From positions 31,467,718 through 31,531,717 of the forward strand of contig CM043787.1 of the NCBI GenBank assembly GCA_023974075.1: 64,000 nt of DNA. The letters run 5' to 3'. Below, one piece after another: positions 1-31,700 of this stretch. The stretch's first letter is position 1. Each line of letters starts with the position of its first letter. This stretch comes from Chaenocephalus aceratus (lineage: Eukaryota > Chordata > Actinopteri > Perciformes > Channichthyidae). Made by a program: the position numbers and the translations under genes. The notes beneath the pieces are model-generated. The model saw only the letters and a program-made list of their open reading frames with translations, was not told the origin of the DNA and did no database searches.

Positions 1-1273
1 TAGGATATGAAATAATTGTTAAAATAACAGTCCACTTGGCACAGCCCTAAGCAAATTCCAATTGTCCTAGGGACTGATGCAACGCCCAAGTTAAAACATG
101 TAATTAAAGTCTACAAATAAGTCAGTGTTGTAATGCTCTACAATATCCACATAATCATTGTTATCACTTAAATCCACCCTTTACTTATACGTAATAACTC
201 AATTGGTATAATGGAACGGAGGCTATTGTATTTGAGTTTACAGTAAATTCAATTAATACATATATATATTACACATTAATACAATCTACTTGAAATTACA
301 AAATAATATATTTTATACAATAACAATTTATGTCAGTCCCTGACTTGACCACAGTTTGAGCTATAGTAGAGGACATTGACACATTCATTCTTGACATATG
401 GTTCCCAAGCTAAAGACACTGATGAGTCATCAGTGTCTTTAGCTTGGGAACTATATGTGACAGAAAACTGAACAATTGAAGAGGCCTCTACCAGCACTTT
501 CCCTAGGTCAATTATCAGAGGTTTCTGGACAACAACCATCACGACATACAGCTAATAACCAACTGAAAAGCAGCTATGCATCGAGTCTCATACCATCTGC
601 CTGTTGTCAAGTTCTAGAAAGTTCTAGGCCTCGTCCTTGCCTTGAGTCATCAACTAGGATGATGATAACATCTCACTGTGGCTAAAGTTGGTTAGCTCGC
701 TAACAGCCTTATGTTGAATGAAACTCAGGCATCCGGGAGAAATTATAAATAAGTAATCATGTAATGCAACACACTTTGGGCAACGATGACATCACTGTCT
801 ATATCATCCACAAAGGGACTCTAAAGCCCTCTATCGTCGAGGTTAGCTAAAGCTAATTTTCATAGCGAACTGATAGCTAGCTGAGTGGCCCGGTAAGATG
901 TTAGCACGTATATCCAATATTAACATTGCTTATTCATATCGTACAAACAAAGGCAAATACAATTAAGAGTCCATTAATCAGTTTGAATCCACAATCGTTT
1001 ACTGACTGGTGAACATTCACTGTGATATCGGTGCTTTAAGGCCATTTGGAAGCAGAGTTATCAGACTAACAGTAGCTAACAGACTGACTGATGGAGCCAC
1101 ATGAGTTAGCCTCCGTTAGCACAAAGCTAACTCCGGACGGAGGACTGACAGCAGCCTGACATGAAGCATGGCACCGCCGCTAAAACACAAAGTTAGCTTC
1201 ACAACAATCGGTCCAGCTAACGGCAGTAACGGCGACACTGATTTTAACTTAAATCTCAGCTTTTTTCCTTTAC
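1..1273 (-). other. eif3j intron 2, 5' part
   Basis: No exon is recognisable on either strand. The stretch holds a near-perfect hairpin (394-458) and, from about 690, a cluster of GTTAGC/GCTAAC hexamers that runs up to the first exons. Confidence 0.6.
394..458. repeat. Near-perfect inverted repeat (hairpin)
   Basis: Arms 401-425 and 427-451 are exact reverse complements around the single base 426. Pairing continues outward with one mismatch to 394 and 458, giving arms of about 32 bp and almost no loop. No target-site duplication is evident. It may be a palindromic MITE, or a young inverted duplication, in eif3j intron 2. Confidence 0.85.
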
Positions 1274-1526
1274 CTTAACGTCGTCTTCATCGTCTTCGCC
1301 TTCCCATTTGTCAACCACTGCCGCCTTTTTATTCGGCTCCTCCGGCTCGAAGGTTTCAGCGTCTGTAAAAACCACAACATGATCTTCGTTAGTGCAATCC
1401 ACATCTAACGACTGAGTTTGACAATAACGGGTCAAGCGTGGGGTTTGTGAATCAACGACTGTGACAAGCGAATGATGAACAGTTAGCTATCCTTCATAAC
1501 TTAAGTTGCTCACCCCAGTCCGCCAT
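1274..1526 (-). CDS. eif3j: eIF3 subunit J, first two coding exons (partial)
   Basis: Start codon at 1526-1524. Exon 1 (1514-1526) encodes MADWG and ends at donor GTGAGC. Exon 2 (1274-1362) follows a TTTTTACAG acceptor, keeps phase and ends at donor GTAAAG. The predicted N-terminus is acidic and includes DKWEGEDEDDDVK, which matches the conserved N-terminus of eIF3j, the loosely bound eIF3 subunit that acts at the 40S decoding centre in translation initiation. The next exon would be expected to open with the conserved DNWDD segment. No such exon is visible between 1 and 1273, so the remaining exons lie beyond the left edge. Fish often have eif3ja and eif3jb, and this fragment does not show which one it is. 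Synteny with ctdspl2 and golm2 supports the call. Confidence 0.88.
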
Positions 1527-3102
1527 GTTGGCTGTGTTGGTTGTGTTTGACAGGCTCGCAGTCAGTCTGTGCGGCAGCCCGTTGGTTCACAAACAGCTCC
1601 CACCTTCTGGACGTCACTGATCCTGTGACCTGGCTGCTTCCCTGGGCTTCTTCAGGCGACTGGACACTGATGGTTGGTCGGGTAATCACAATTACATATA
1701 ACCCATTTAAGTATTTTCGAATCAATCCCATTCTAGGTTTTTGTTTATTCAGAGTAACTGTATTCCTCCTCCTCCAACAGATGTTACAGCAAAGTATAGA
1801 TAGAGAAAACATTGTTAAATAAAAAGGCATGCACATATTATTTGAAATACAATTATTAAAATGTACAGAAGTACACATTTAGGTAGATAAGTAGCAACAG
1901 TATTTATAGCATAAAATAAATGTATCTTGCAGTCGTAGATGACGTTTGGTATATAACAGACAACTATATACATTACATGTACATTCATAAATGTGATTTT
2001 TTTTTTTGGAGGAGTGGGAACCAGTTTTTTTATATTTTAATTTAAATAAATTAACTATAGTAATAAGCAACATAATTTTGTATAACATTTGTAATCATTT
2101 TATATATTTACCAATGTATTAGTTTAATTTAAAGTATTAATGTTTGATCATTTGTATTCCTGCTGTTTGGTTGTTACAGAAAACAGAAAAAACACAGACA
2201 CAAATGCCAAACAAGGCTGATAAAGTGTGGGTTGTTATGGTATTTTTTTTAAATCAACATAATATGAATCAACAATTTCAGATTTAATTCAAATTATTAG
2301 ATAATAAATACAAAATAATTAGCTAGTAAGTAGGTCAAATTTGTAATTGTAATTTTAGTAAAAAAAGTCAGGAACTTGATCTACTATCTATCTTGACTTA
2401 ATGATTTTAATACATTGTCCATAATTGTTTTATCTAACCTGCTATCTTATAATGTTAATTAAAAAAGTAAAAATAAATATACTTGTATGTTATTTTACAT
2501 AATTTATATATTACTTACAAAATTTAACTACAGATGATAGTGATCATTTATTTTTGTCTGATAAGCTAAGCAGTCCTACTCAAATATCACAGCAATGAGG
2601 CTGCGCAAATGAAACCAGGTTACATCCTTAACTGTCGATCTGGGAAGTTAAAGAGTGGTCTAAACACACTTGCTTGTGTGCATCACTTGTGATAATGATT
2701 TCTGTGTAAAGTAATACAACATTTTAACCAGAGCTTTTTACATCTGGAGTCTTGCAGGCCAGAGTTGCTGGAGTGAACAAACTTAAAATGAAAAGGATGG
2801 ATAAAAGAGATATTCCCAGTTTTATATAGCAAAAGTGTAGATGGATGTGAGATATTACTGAGAATTGTGAGAAGATATTTTCTACCCTTTGTTTGATTTC
2901 ACTTTGATGAATGTATTAAGAAATAAAAAGAGTCAATCAGAGGCAGATTAGTTCATAATTTAAGACTGTATTTATCACACCAGAAAGTGTGCACAACAAT
3001 ACCAAACTCACAGCAAAGTAAGACTGACAAGTTCACCGAAACTAGTAGAATCAAGTCTCTTTGAACATACCTGTTATCTTATCATAACACACAATAGATA
3101 TA
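1527..3102. other. eif3j upstream and intergenic region
   Basis: The part next to the eif3j start codon should hold its 5' UTR and promoter, but no TATA box is evident. From about 1800 to 3100 the DNA is AT-rich with short poly-A and poly-T tracts. I see no gene or recognisable repeat here. Confidence 0.5.
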
Positions 3103-3104
3103 TA

Positions 3105-4686
3105 CAGTGGGGCAAAAAAGTATTTAGTCAGCCACCAATTGTGCAAGTTCTCCCACTTAAAAAGATGAGAGAGGCCTGTATTGTTCATCCTAGGTATACC
3201 TCAACTATGAGAGACAAAATGAGAAAAAGAAAATCACATTGTCTGATTTTTAAAGAATTTATTTGCAAATTATGGTGGTCAATAATAAAAGTTCATCTCA
3301 ATACTTTGTTATATACACTTTGTTGGCAATGACAGAGGTCAAACGTTTTCTGTAAGTCTTCACAAGGTTTTCACACACTGTTGTTGGTATTCTGGCCCAT
3401 TCCTCCATGCAGATCTCCTCTAGAGCAGTGATGTTTTGGGGCTGTCGCTGGGCAACACAGACTTTCAACTCCCTCCAAAGATTTTCTATGGGGTTGAGAT
3501 CTGGAGACTGGCTAGGCCACTCCAGGACCTTGAAATGCTTGTTACGAAGCCACTCCTTCGTTGCCCGGGCGGTGTGTTTGGGATCATTGTCATGCTGAAA
3601 GACCCAGCCACGTTTAATCTTCAATGCCCTTGCTGATGGAAGGAGGTTGTCACTCAAAATCTCACGATACATGGCCCCATTCATTCTTTCCTTTACACGG
3701 ATCAGTCGTCCTGGTCCCTTTGCAGAAAAACAGCCCCAAAGCATGATGTTTCCACCCCCATGTTTCACAGTAGGTATGGTGTTCTTTGGATGCAACTCAG
3801 CATTCTTTCTCCTCCAAACACGTCTAGTTGAGTTTATACCAAAAAGTTCTATTTTGGTTTCATCTGACCATATGACATTCTCCCAATCCTCTTCTGAATC
3901 ATCTAAATGCTCTCTAGCAAACTTCAGACAGGCCTGGACATGTACTGGCTTAAGCAGGGGGACACGTCTGGCACTGCAGGATTTGAGTCCCTGGCGGCAT
4001 AGTGTGTTACTGATGGTAGCCTTTGTTACTTTGGTCCCAGCTCTCTGCAGGTCCTTGACTAGGTCCCCCTGTGTGGTTCTGGGATTTTTGCTCACCGCTC
4101 TTGTGATCATTTTGACCCCACGGGGTGAGATCTTGCGTGGAGCCCCAGATCGAGGGAGATTATCAGTGGTCTTGTCTGTCTTCCATTTTCTAATAATTGC
4201 TCCCACAGTTGATTTCTTCACACCAAGCTGTTTACCTATTGCAGATTCAGTCTTCCCAGCCTGGTGCAGGTCTACAATTTTGTTTCTGGTGTCCTGTGAC
4301 AGCTCTTTGGTCTTGGCAATAGTGGAGTTTGGAGTGTGACTGTTTGAGGTTGTGGACAGGTGTCTTTTATACTGATAACGAGTTCAAACAGGTGCCATTA
4401 ATACAGTTAACAAGTGGAGGACAGAGGAGGCTCTTAAAGAAGAAGTTACAGGTCTGTGAGAGCCAGAAATCTTGTTTGTTTGTAGGTGACCAAATACTTA
4501 TTTTACCGAGGAATTTACCAATTAATTCATTAAAAATCCTACAATGTGATTTCCTGGATTCTTTCCCCCCATTCTGTCTCTCATAGTTGAAGTGTACCTA
4601 GGATGAAAATTACAGGCCTCTCTCATCTTTTTAAGTGGGAGAACTTGCACAATTGGTGGCTGACTAAATACTTTTTTGCCCCACTG
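3105..4686 (-). mobile_element. Tc1/mariner-type transposon, nearly full length
   Basis: The element is 1582 bp, bounded by TA duplications at 3103-3104 and 4687-4688. Both ends begin CAGTGGGGCAAAAAAGTATT, and the inverted repeats extend roughly 200 bp, as in IR/DR-type fish Tc1 elements. It carries one transposase frame on the minus strand. It lies between the eif3j start and the strc 3' end and disrupts neither gene. Confidence 0.95.
3298..4320 (-). pseudogene. Tc1 transposase frame with lost start codon
   Basis: An uninterrupted frame of 340 codons plus stop matches the usual Tc1 transposase length. The order is an N-terminal paired-type helix-turn-helix region ([20 protein letters not shown]), then the DDE domain with [18 protein letters not shown] and [11 protein letters not shown]. 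The second Asp and the Glu are 34 residues apart, as in DD34E enzymes. The codon at 4320-4318, where the family starts, reads ATT, and the first in-frame ATG comes only after the first DNA-binding helices. The enzyme core looks intact, but a full-length product is unlikely without non-AUG initiation. The complementary strand also has open frames over 3407-4339; these are shadows. Confidence 0.88.
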
Positions 4687-4688
4687 TA

Positions 4689-5159
4689 AATATAGCAAAC
4701 ATAACAACTCTTACTCTGACAAAAATAATATATTATTTCACAAAAATATATAATTTTGTAGGTGTATTTAAATATTTTAAGTGTCTCGGTTGTTTTTCTG
4801 GGTAGTGCATCACATCAGAAGATACTTTGAAGTGGAGCATAGAGGTTTATAAAATAAATAAATGAATAAATAAGCCAAGTGTAATGAAAAAAATTGTCAA
4901 TGTTGGTCGATATATATGCTGTTTATAATGTATATTAATATGTACTGTGTTTTGTTCTAATTAAACCATACTTTGGTTCCTTCAGTGCTGAATGTTGATA
5001 TGTAAATATAAGTGAAAGATGCACAAAACAAATAACATTGTCATTACACAATAGAAATCCTGATATTCTGCTTATTTCAACGAGGTATTGCATAGATAAT
5101 TGAGAATATTGGTTATGTGGGTGAGGAGTTGTTTCCTGATCCAGCAGGGGTGAGTGGGG
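4689..5159. other. strc 3' UTR and downstream DNA
   Basis: AT-rich DNA between the Tc1 element and the strc stop codon. It should contain the strc 3' UTR, but no AATAAA was found on the minus strand close to the stop. Nothing else is recognisable. Confidence 0.4.
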
Positions 5160-24783
<19,624 letters not shown>

Positions 24784-25984
24784 TGTAATAGTTCTCGTGC
24801 AAAAAAGTGCAAGCAGGCGTCCAGTCCAGATTATAATGGTAAAAACAACAACTTTGCTTTATCCTGTAGAGATCTTCAACTGAGGAAGAACCAGATTGAG
24901 AAAAGGCTTCATGTTGGTAAACTATACAGAGTTCAACAAGTCGTCGCTCATCCTTCAAACTTCATCTTTTCCCAGCAGGCCACTGTGGAGCTCCTCACCT
25001 CTGCTTCTACCTGCAACTCTACCCCTGCTCTGAAACGGCGTAATTAAGGACACCGGTAAAGGGAAGAAGGTAGGTGCGAAATGCAGAAGGGATTTCAGCA
25101 AGACGCCTGGCCATCGGTGCTGAATTATTAATGGAGTGTGTTGATTAAGTCGTGCATCTGAAACCCGAGCCCTGTCAGAGGAGCGAGAAGACTCCGGGCT
25201 GACAGCTGGAGGATTTTAAAGACATCTGCTGCAAAAATACTACTGCGGAGGACAGCTCCCAATGATGGTGGTCCTTCAGACGGTCAAAGAGCATTTGGTC
25301 TAGGACTAGGTTATTCAAACAAAAATATTTTGGAAATGTTTTTGAACAACAACCCTGTTAAAAAGTATACATAATCGTATCAAATCAACTGAACTACAAG
25401 GTAGTCACTTATTTTTAAATGGGCTCCTACATAATGATGTATTTTAAAGGTTTCCTATATTGCCTTATTGTCTTCAAATGGAAAACTCATTCAAGTTTTA
25501 ATAAATCACATTTAAACATTAAATAAAAATCCCTTAAATCTACAATTTAGAGATTAAACAAAATCTAAATCACAGAGTCCAATTAAAATACACCAAAAAT
25601 CTAATATCAAATAATTGAAGGAAAGTTAATGGAAGGAGTTCAGATAAAAGGCTAATCTGGAAAAGGGTATTATTATAAACTAGTTATTTGGCAATTATGA
25701 AGTGAATATAAACAAGGCACTATGAAGCCTGTGAAATGCAAAGTGAACAATTAGCAATATTAAAAAAAAAAAAAAAACTAAACTTTTGTAGGCCTTTTAA
25801 TGCTGCTACAATTCATATAGTGGTGCCATTTCTGTTGGCAAAAAAATGAGGAAATCCATCTCTTAATAAGCATAGTTGGTGCAACAGGACCCCACACTTG
25901 AACCATTGTGAATTAGTGAATTGTCCCCTATATTCAGACAGTTAAGAGAAATAAAAACAAAGAGCATGCAAGAGGTTTTTAACT
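24784..25984. other. strc upstream region
   Basis: Contains the strc 5' UTR and promoter near 24784-25300, followed by AT-rich DNA with an A15 run near 25760. No other gene or clear repeat was seen. Confidence 0.45.
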
Positions 25985-28730
25985 TTAAAACTTTCTTTCA
26001 AATTCAATGTAACTGTATATACACTTTACAATAGCATAAAGCCTGACGGCGTACAAAGATGTCTTAAAACATTTTAAATACATCTTCAGCACAAATAGCA
26101 ATTGTTGCAAGTAAAATGGCTTAACAGATATTGGAAGAAAAAAAATCATTAACACAATTGCTCTTTTCTGCAGAAAAAGTGCCATGATTAAAATTTAATT
26201 TAGGACTTTCCCACAAAGCAAGCGGTTTTCTCTACATGCTAAGTTTAACAGTTCAGTGACATTGCGCTAAACTAAACATACAGATATTTGTAAGAAAAAA
26301 GAAAACACTCCATCTGATGTAAAGTTAAATCTTCATTAATACATTTAAAAAGTAGATAGGACATGCCTTTTGAAATAAAAAATACAAAAGATTTTCCTTA
26401 CTTTAAGGATTTTTTTAAACATGAAGCTGCATGTATTGTACAACACTCAGTGTACAATAAACTGGTAATGCACGTTAAAATGAGCTGAGTGAGAAGTATC
26501 AAACCCCCCCCCCCCCCCCTCCCTCCAACAAGCCCCGACTGATCACACACAGGGTCTCTCCGAGGGAACGACATCGCACTCTCTACGCGAGGCTTGCATT
26601 CTGAAAGATAGCAGTCAGGATAGTGAGAGTTGAGGAGGGGGGGGCTAACTTTAGGGGACTTCAAGACATGTTTCCTCTTCCTGCATATTGTTCTCGCCTC
26701 CTCTGCAACGTGTGAACGGCAGAGCCATGCTGCCATCCCTTGTTCTAGTTGATGAGGGGTGACGAAAACAAGGATTTCGGAAAGACACTTAAGACTTCAC
26801 TCCGTGTACAATTTACATTCATAGTCCGGAGATGTTTACTCACGCAAACACCATTGTGCCCTGTAACAAATGTTACTTCAGTACAAACTAATTCTTATTT
26901 CTGGAGAAGGAAAACAAAAAAAGGTGGAGAAAGGCGAATAATGGCCAGATGGAAACCATCTGTGAGCAGAAGCTGCGTTCAGTGAGGGCTCAGTACGACC
27001 CCCCGGTAAATGTTCTGGGGGGGGGGGGGAGAGATAATCACAGTACACAACAAATACAGCACACTGAAAATAACAGGGGAGGGGGGCCGAATGTCTGCAG
27101 AACTTTGAGGTCTGATTGTCTCTTTCTATCTGGGGGGAGGGGGGGGGTATAATGGAGGGATCGTATGGCACTGTACAGGCAACCAATCCAAACACTCACA
27201 TCTGCTTTAACGTAAGAAAGGTTCAACAATGCATGCCAATTTGTCACAGAAATTCAAGTTAACTCGAGTGTTTGGGCAATGGCCGTCATGTTGGGCTTTC
27301 CACCTTTAGCTCTGAGGTTTAGTAAGGATGCCAACAAAACATCTGCATGTCAGAACACTGTTTGTCTCAATATTAAATAAATAAAAGTTGAGAAACAGAG
27401 TGTCTGAGTGTCCAGGCTGATGTCAGGCAGAAACACATTCATATAGTTACCATTCTTAAACACAATGCTTTAAAATGCACTAACCAGAAAACTGAAAGAA
27501 GGGAACTTAAAAAGTACAAAGTAAAAAAAATGAAACATCTGGAAGAACAGCCAAGGAAGCTGTTGAACAGTATGTTGCTGGTACAGCGTCCGGCCTTAGA
27601 TATGAACAGACTTTCTGACACACAGAGATGTGCTACATTAGTCATAATGCTACTGAAAACACATTACAACTAAAAGAAACCGAGCTCTGATTTTAGCCAG
27701 AAAACTTGATGAGAAAAATACAATACTGGTTATAGACAAATCAAATACTATTATCAAAGAAAGGTAACGCTGATCATTTTGAAAATGAATGCCCTCAAAC
27801 CTTTACAATATGTCAGATTTCCAGGTAAGTAGATTCTTAATCCTAACATTTAATTAAAGAGCCTTGTTGTGACCACAGTGGAGCCAACCCATTGATTTAA
27901 ACCTATTTGTTAAAAGAGAACAAACTATACTCAAAAGTCCATTTAGTTTGACTATGCAGTGGACTGTCATTAATATGCACCCATGTTCTCCTAATAGAAA
28001 AAAAGGCTTACAATAAAAACGTACACAACCCCTTTTCAAACATCATATCTTACAAACAGAAGTAAAACACTTTGAAACGCTATCTTTTTTTTTTTTTAAC
28101 AATGAAACACCAGTTTTACCAGAAAAAAACTGCAACCAACAATAGAAACTTGACTCAGCTACGGAGGAATGCATATGATTTTAAAGGCTACAGATCGTAG
28201 GTTTGTCAAACACCAAGTCAGTGTGTGTGGCCCGGAGTAAACATACACACATGCACAGATTGATTTTCAGGCCAGTCATTCCTGCTGAAAATGAGCGTGG
28301 TTATTTGTCAGCGTCAACAGCGTGAGCACCAGTGGGTTGGTTTGGGTTCAAGGACTCGACTCGGTGGGGGGGGAGTTCCTCTTTACCAAGTGGCTTTTTT
28401 AAATCCACTAAACCAGCACCAAGACCTCAGAGTTTAGTGGAGGAGATATCAGCTCCACAGCTGCAGTCAGTCAAAAGAGGAAATAGCCTCAGCTTGTTCA
28501 TAGCGTGTGTAGTTTCATCTATACATTTAGAAATGTTCCCCCGGACCTTTAAAAAGGTTCCTCTTTTCTCAAGTTTAAAAAAAAAGCAACAGTGGATTTA
28601 AAAACGAAAAAATGCTAAAAAAATCTTAACAGTTATGGCAATGTTGTAGTTTGTAATCCAAAGAAGGCCTTTGTACACGCACGTTGTTTTCAGTCTTTTC
28701 TTGTTGTCCCGTTGTGAGAGACTGGTCGGA
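25985..28730 (-). other. ctdspl2: Probable ctdspl2 3' UTR
   Basis: About 2.7 kb downstream of the ctdspl2 stop with no reading frame of note and no recognised transposon. Several C or G tracts occur at 26505-26519, 27017-27029 and 27131-27149. An ATTAAA hexamer on the minus strand near 26194-26199 is a possible polyadenylation signal. The true 3' end is not certain. Confidence 0.4.
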
Positions 28731-31700
28731 TCAGTCTGGGGGCAACAAGTCGTGAAGCCGGAACCTCTCTCGGACGTGCGGACGCACATCTTCGTTCTGA
28801 AGGATCGCAGGGGAGAGGACCATGGAAGGAGAAGAATAAAGAACAACTTAGACATGGTCAAACATGACTGATGTAGATACCGATCAGTAGGACATCTCAC
28901 CATCTCCACCAACTTCTCCAGGAAGGGCACCAGCTTCAGCAGCTCGTTGTCGTTCTTATCCATGAACCAGCTCTCTATGGGAATCCCATTGGACAGCTGA
29001 CAGGATCAAGAGAAAGACATTTCCATTAGATTACAGATCTATCGATTAGTGGTCAACTATTGAAATAATCAACAATCAACTCATTTTCTAAAGAAGACAA
29101 AGTCAATGTTCTCTGCTTCCGGCTTCTTAAATGTGAATAGTTTCTCATTTCTTTATTCCTCCACGACAGTCAACAGTAAATCTTTGTGTTTTTAGTCAGA
29201 TGAGATGTGGAGATCTGTTAGTTACACAAAATATCTCTTTAGTCACAATGATAAGTCATCTACGTCCTGTTGGCTTTGTGTTAATTAGAGCAGAACAGGC
29301 CAATCTCTGCAACAAACGCCACATCCTGGGTTTGAGAAAGAGGGAAAGTAAAGGCAGCTCAGCAAATCTCAACCAGGTGGGGATGTGTGAGATACACATC
29401 TAATCATTCATCTCCACCGAAGCACAGATTTTAACAAATAGAATCTATAAAAGGGGAGGCGTGTGGCGCAGTGGATTGGTGCGTTGGTGTTTGGATCATG
29501 GGGTCACAGGTTCAAACCCCACTGCAGTCAGCATGTCGTTGTGTCCCTGGGCAAGACACTTCACCCCAAATTGCTCCTGTGGGGATCGCCCACAGTATTG
29601 AGAATCATTAGTATTTTATCGCTTTGGATAAAAGCGTCTATCAAGTAACATGTAATAAAAGGTTTGTTGTGACCAGCTGGTTTTGTGTAGATGTAGATTT
29701 AATGCTGTTATTTGAATACTGATCAAACCAGAAATCATGAAAAACCTTAATGCTGGCTGAAACCTACATTATAGTTTCATTACAAAAATGAAAGTTAAGT
29801 TCTGGTTTTAATGCAGTCCTCATCGTCTCTCATTTTCCTTTGTTCGACTTGACAATGGCAGATACTTGTCAGTAACCAGAGAAGCTCTAGTGTTTTATTT
29901 GTTCAAGTGCTCACCTGATATGCAAAGGCTTGCGGTGAATTGTCGATGATGATGGTCTTTGACAGATCTCTGCCCAGGATGTTGAGGTCCTTGATGTAGT
30001 TTCCCTGGACACAGACACAATGCTCCCGAAACAACCGGTGTCTACAGTTACAGTAGAGGGAAGACAGAAAGATCAATCAGTGACAAGGTCAAAGCTATCC
30101 ATAATTCAGTAAACCACAACACTGACACCTCAACGGCAGCACATGCCAACCCCGGCTCATTCAGCCTGCATCAAGCTTTCAGTTAGGTGTGCAGTTATAT
30201 AACAGAATATAAAAACACACCGTACCTCACGAGCTGCTTTTTAGGATCCAAGATGTTCAGCAGTTTGTCTGCATAGACCTTTTTAGAGGCTGTGAAAAGG
30301 ATGATCTGGGAAAGGAAGAAAATACATTATAAAAAAGGTCACGTATTTTTAAATCTGATGTGTTTATAGGATTAATGAATCAATAGGCGTCGTCGGGTTA
30401 TAGTTACCTCATAGATTTGAGACATGCGTTCCAGAAACTCTCTAAAAAACGGCCTCAGGCGCACATACACCTGCACACAGCAAATAACAAGTAAGCAAAT
30501 ATGAATGATAAACAGACACAGTTTATTGCAAGTCAAAATCTGTCATTTCGGTTTGTCTATTGAATTTGACAGTCATCAAAGTGTATGACAAGTTTTTCTA
30601 TTTTTGGAAGGTTTTTTTAAATGACATTTGATCCCCCTCTAGCGGCATCCTAAAGATAAACAGAGCGAGTGAACTTGCCTGGTAAATGACATCTTGAAAG
30701 AGGACAGGGAAGGTAAGTGCTGCGTCCTCCAGCTCATTTAAACTGCAGTGAACCAACGTCTCATCCTAACGGACACAACAGAGAGAATACAAGGAAACTT
30801 TACTCAATCTTATGACGTGTGTAAAAAGGTCAACAGAGTTTTAATAAACTTGAAAAACAAACAAATGTGTTTTTGTACAACTCACCAGGTCTAGGACCAG
30901 AGAGAATTCAGGCGTGCTGCGCGTCTTCAGAGGTAAGGCGGGCTTACGAGTGAGCTGCTCCTCGGTCAGTGGAGGCACGTGCTTGATGAAGAAATACCTA
31001 CAAATCAAAACATCACACAGACTTCATTAGTTACTGTGATCATTCATATGAATAGCAAACTATAACACGTGGAAACACTTTGTGAGATCAAACATTGGGA
31101 GTTCTGCTGCTGGTTTGTTGTGGGTGAGAGGGTCAGCTTGGAGGTCTGGATACATTTGACTTAATCATAGTCTGGACTTTGTCAAATCAAACAGCTCACC
31201 TTTTCCCCTTTGCTTGATGAAAAATCCCACTACCCTTTACTTTCCAAATATTGTTATTCTGCTTTCTTGTGAATTCTGTTCAATAGAGTCTGACTACACG
31301 ACGAAACGTTGAAGACTGCAGTCGTTTACTTACGGGTCAAACACTTCCCAGTCTTCCTCATAGGTTGCCTCTTGAGGGACAGCGGCAGGAGGAGCGTCCA
31401 CATATGTCATTTCTGGACTGGAGCCCGGAGCTGGAACCACAACACAAACCAAATGTTAAAAGAGCACGATGAGAAACAGGAACACAATAATGCAAGATAC
31501 TATAAACGTCAACATGAATTAAAACTCTATTTCAGAAACATCGGTTCTTAGCTGCCATATCTACCTGTGAGGGGTGGAAGGTCGGCGTCAGCACAGAGCT
31601 CTCCCTCCCCCTCTGTGGGAGTCAGCTCTGGGATGTGCTGAGGTCGCATAGGTGGAAGCTGTGATACACTGGAGTAGTAGTTGGTGGGGGCACACAGCTC

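Noticed and set aside
1541..1878. Overlapping open frames upstream of eif3j
   Set aside because: Adjacent to the eif3j start, no similarity, and the two strands simply mirror each other.
3647..4339. 230-codon open frame on the plus strand
   Set aside because: Antisense to the Tc1 transposase; the composition mirrors the coding strand.
29458..29560. Possible tRNA gene
   Set aside because: A- and B-box-like motifs are present, but the sequence continues into a SINE body and has an inverted second copy.
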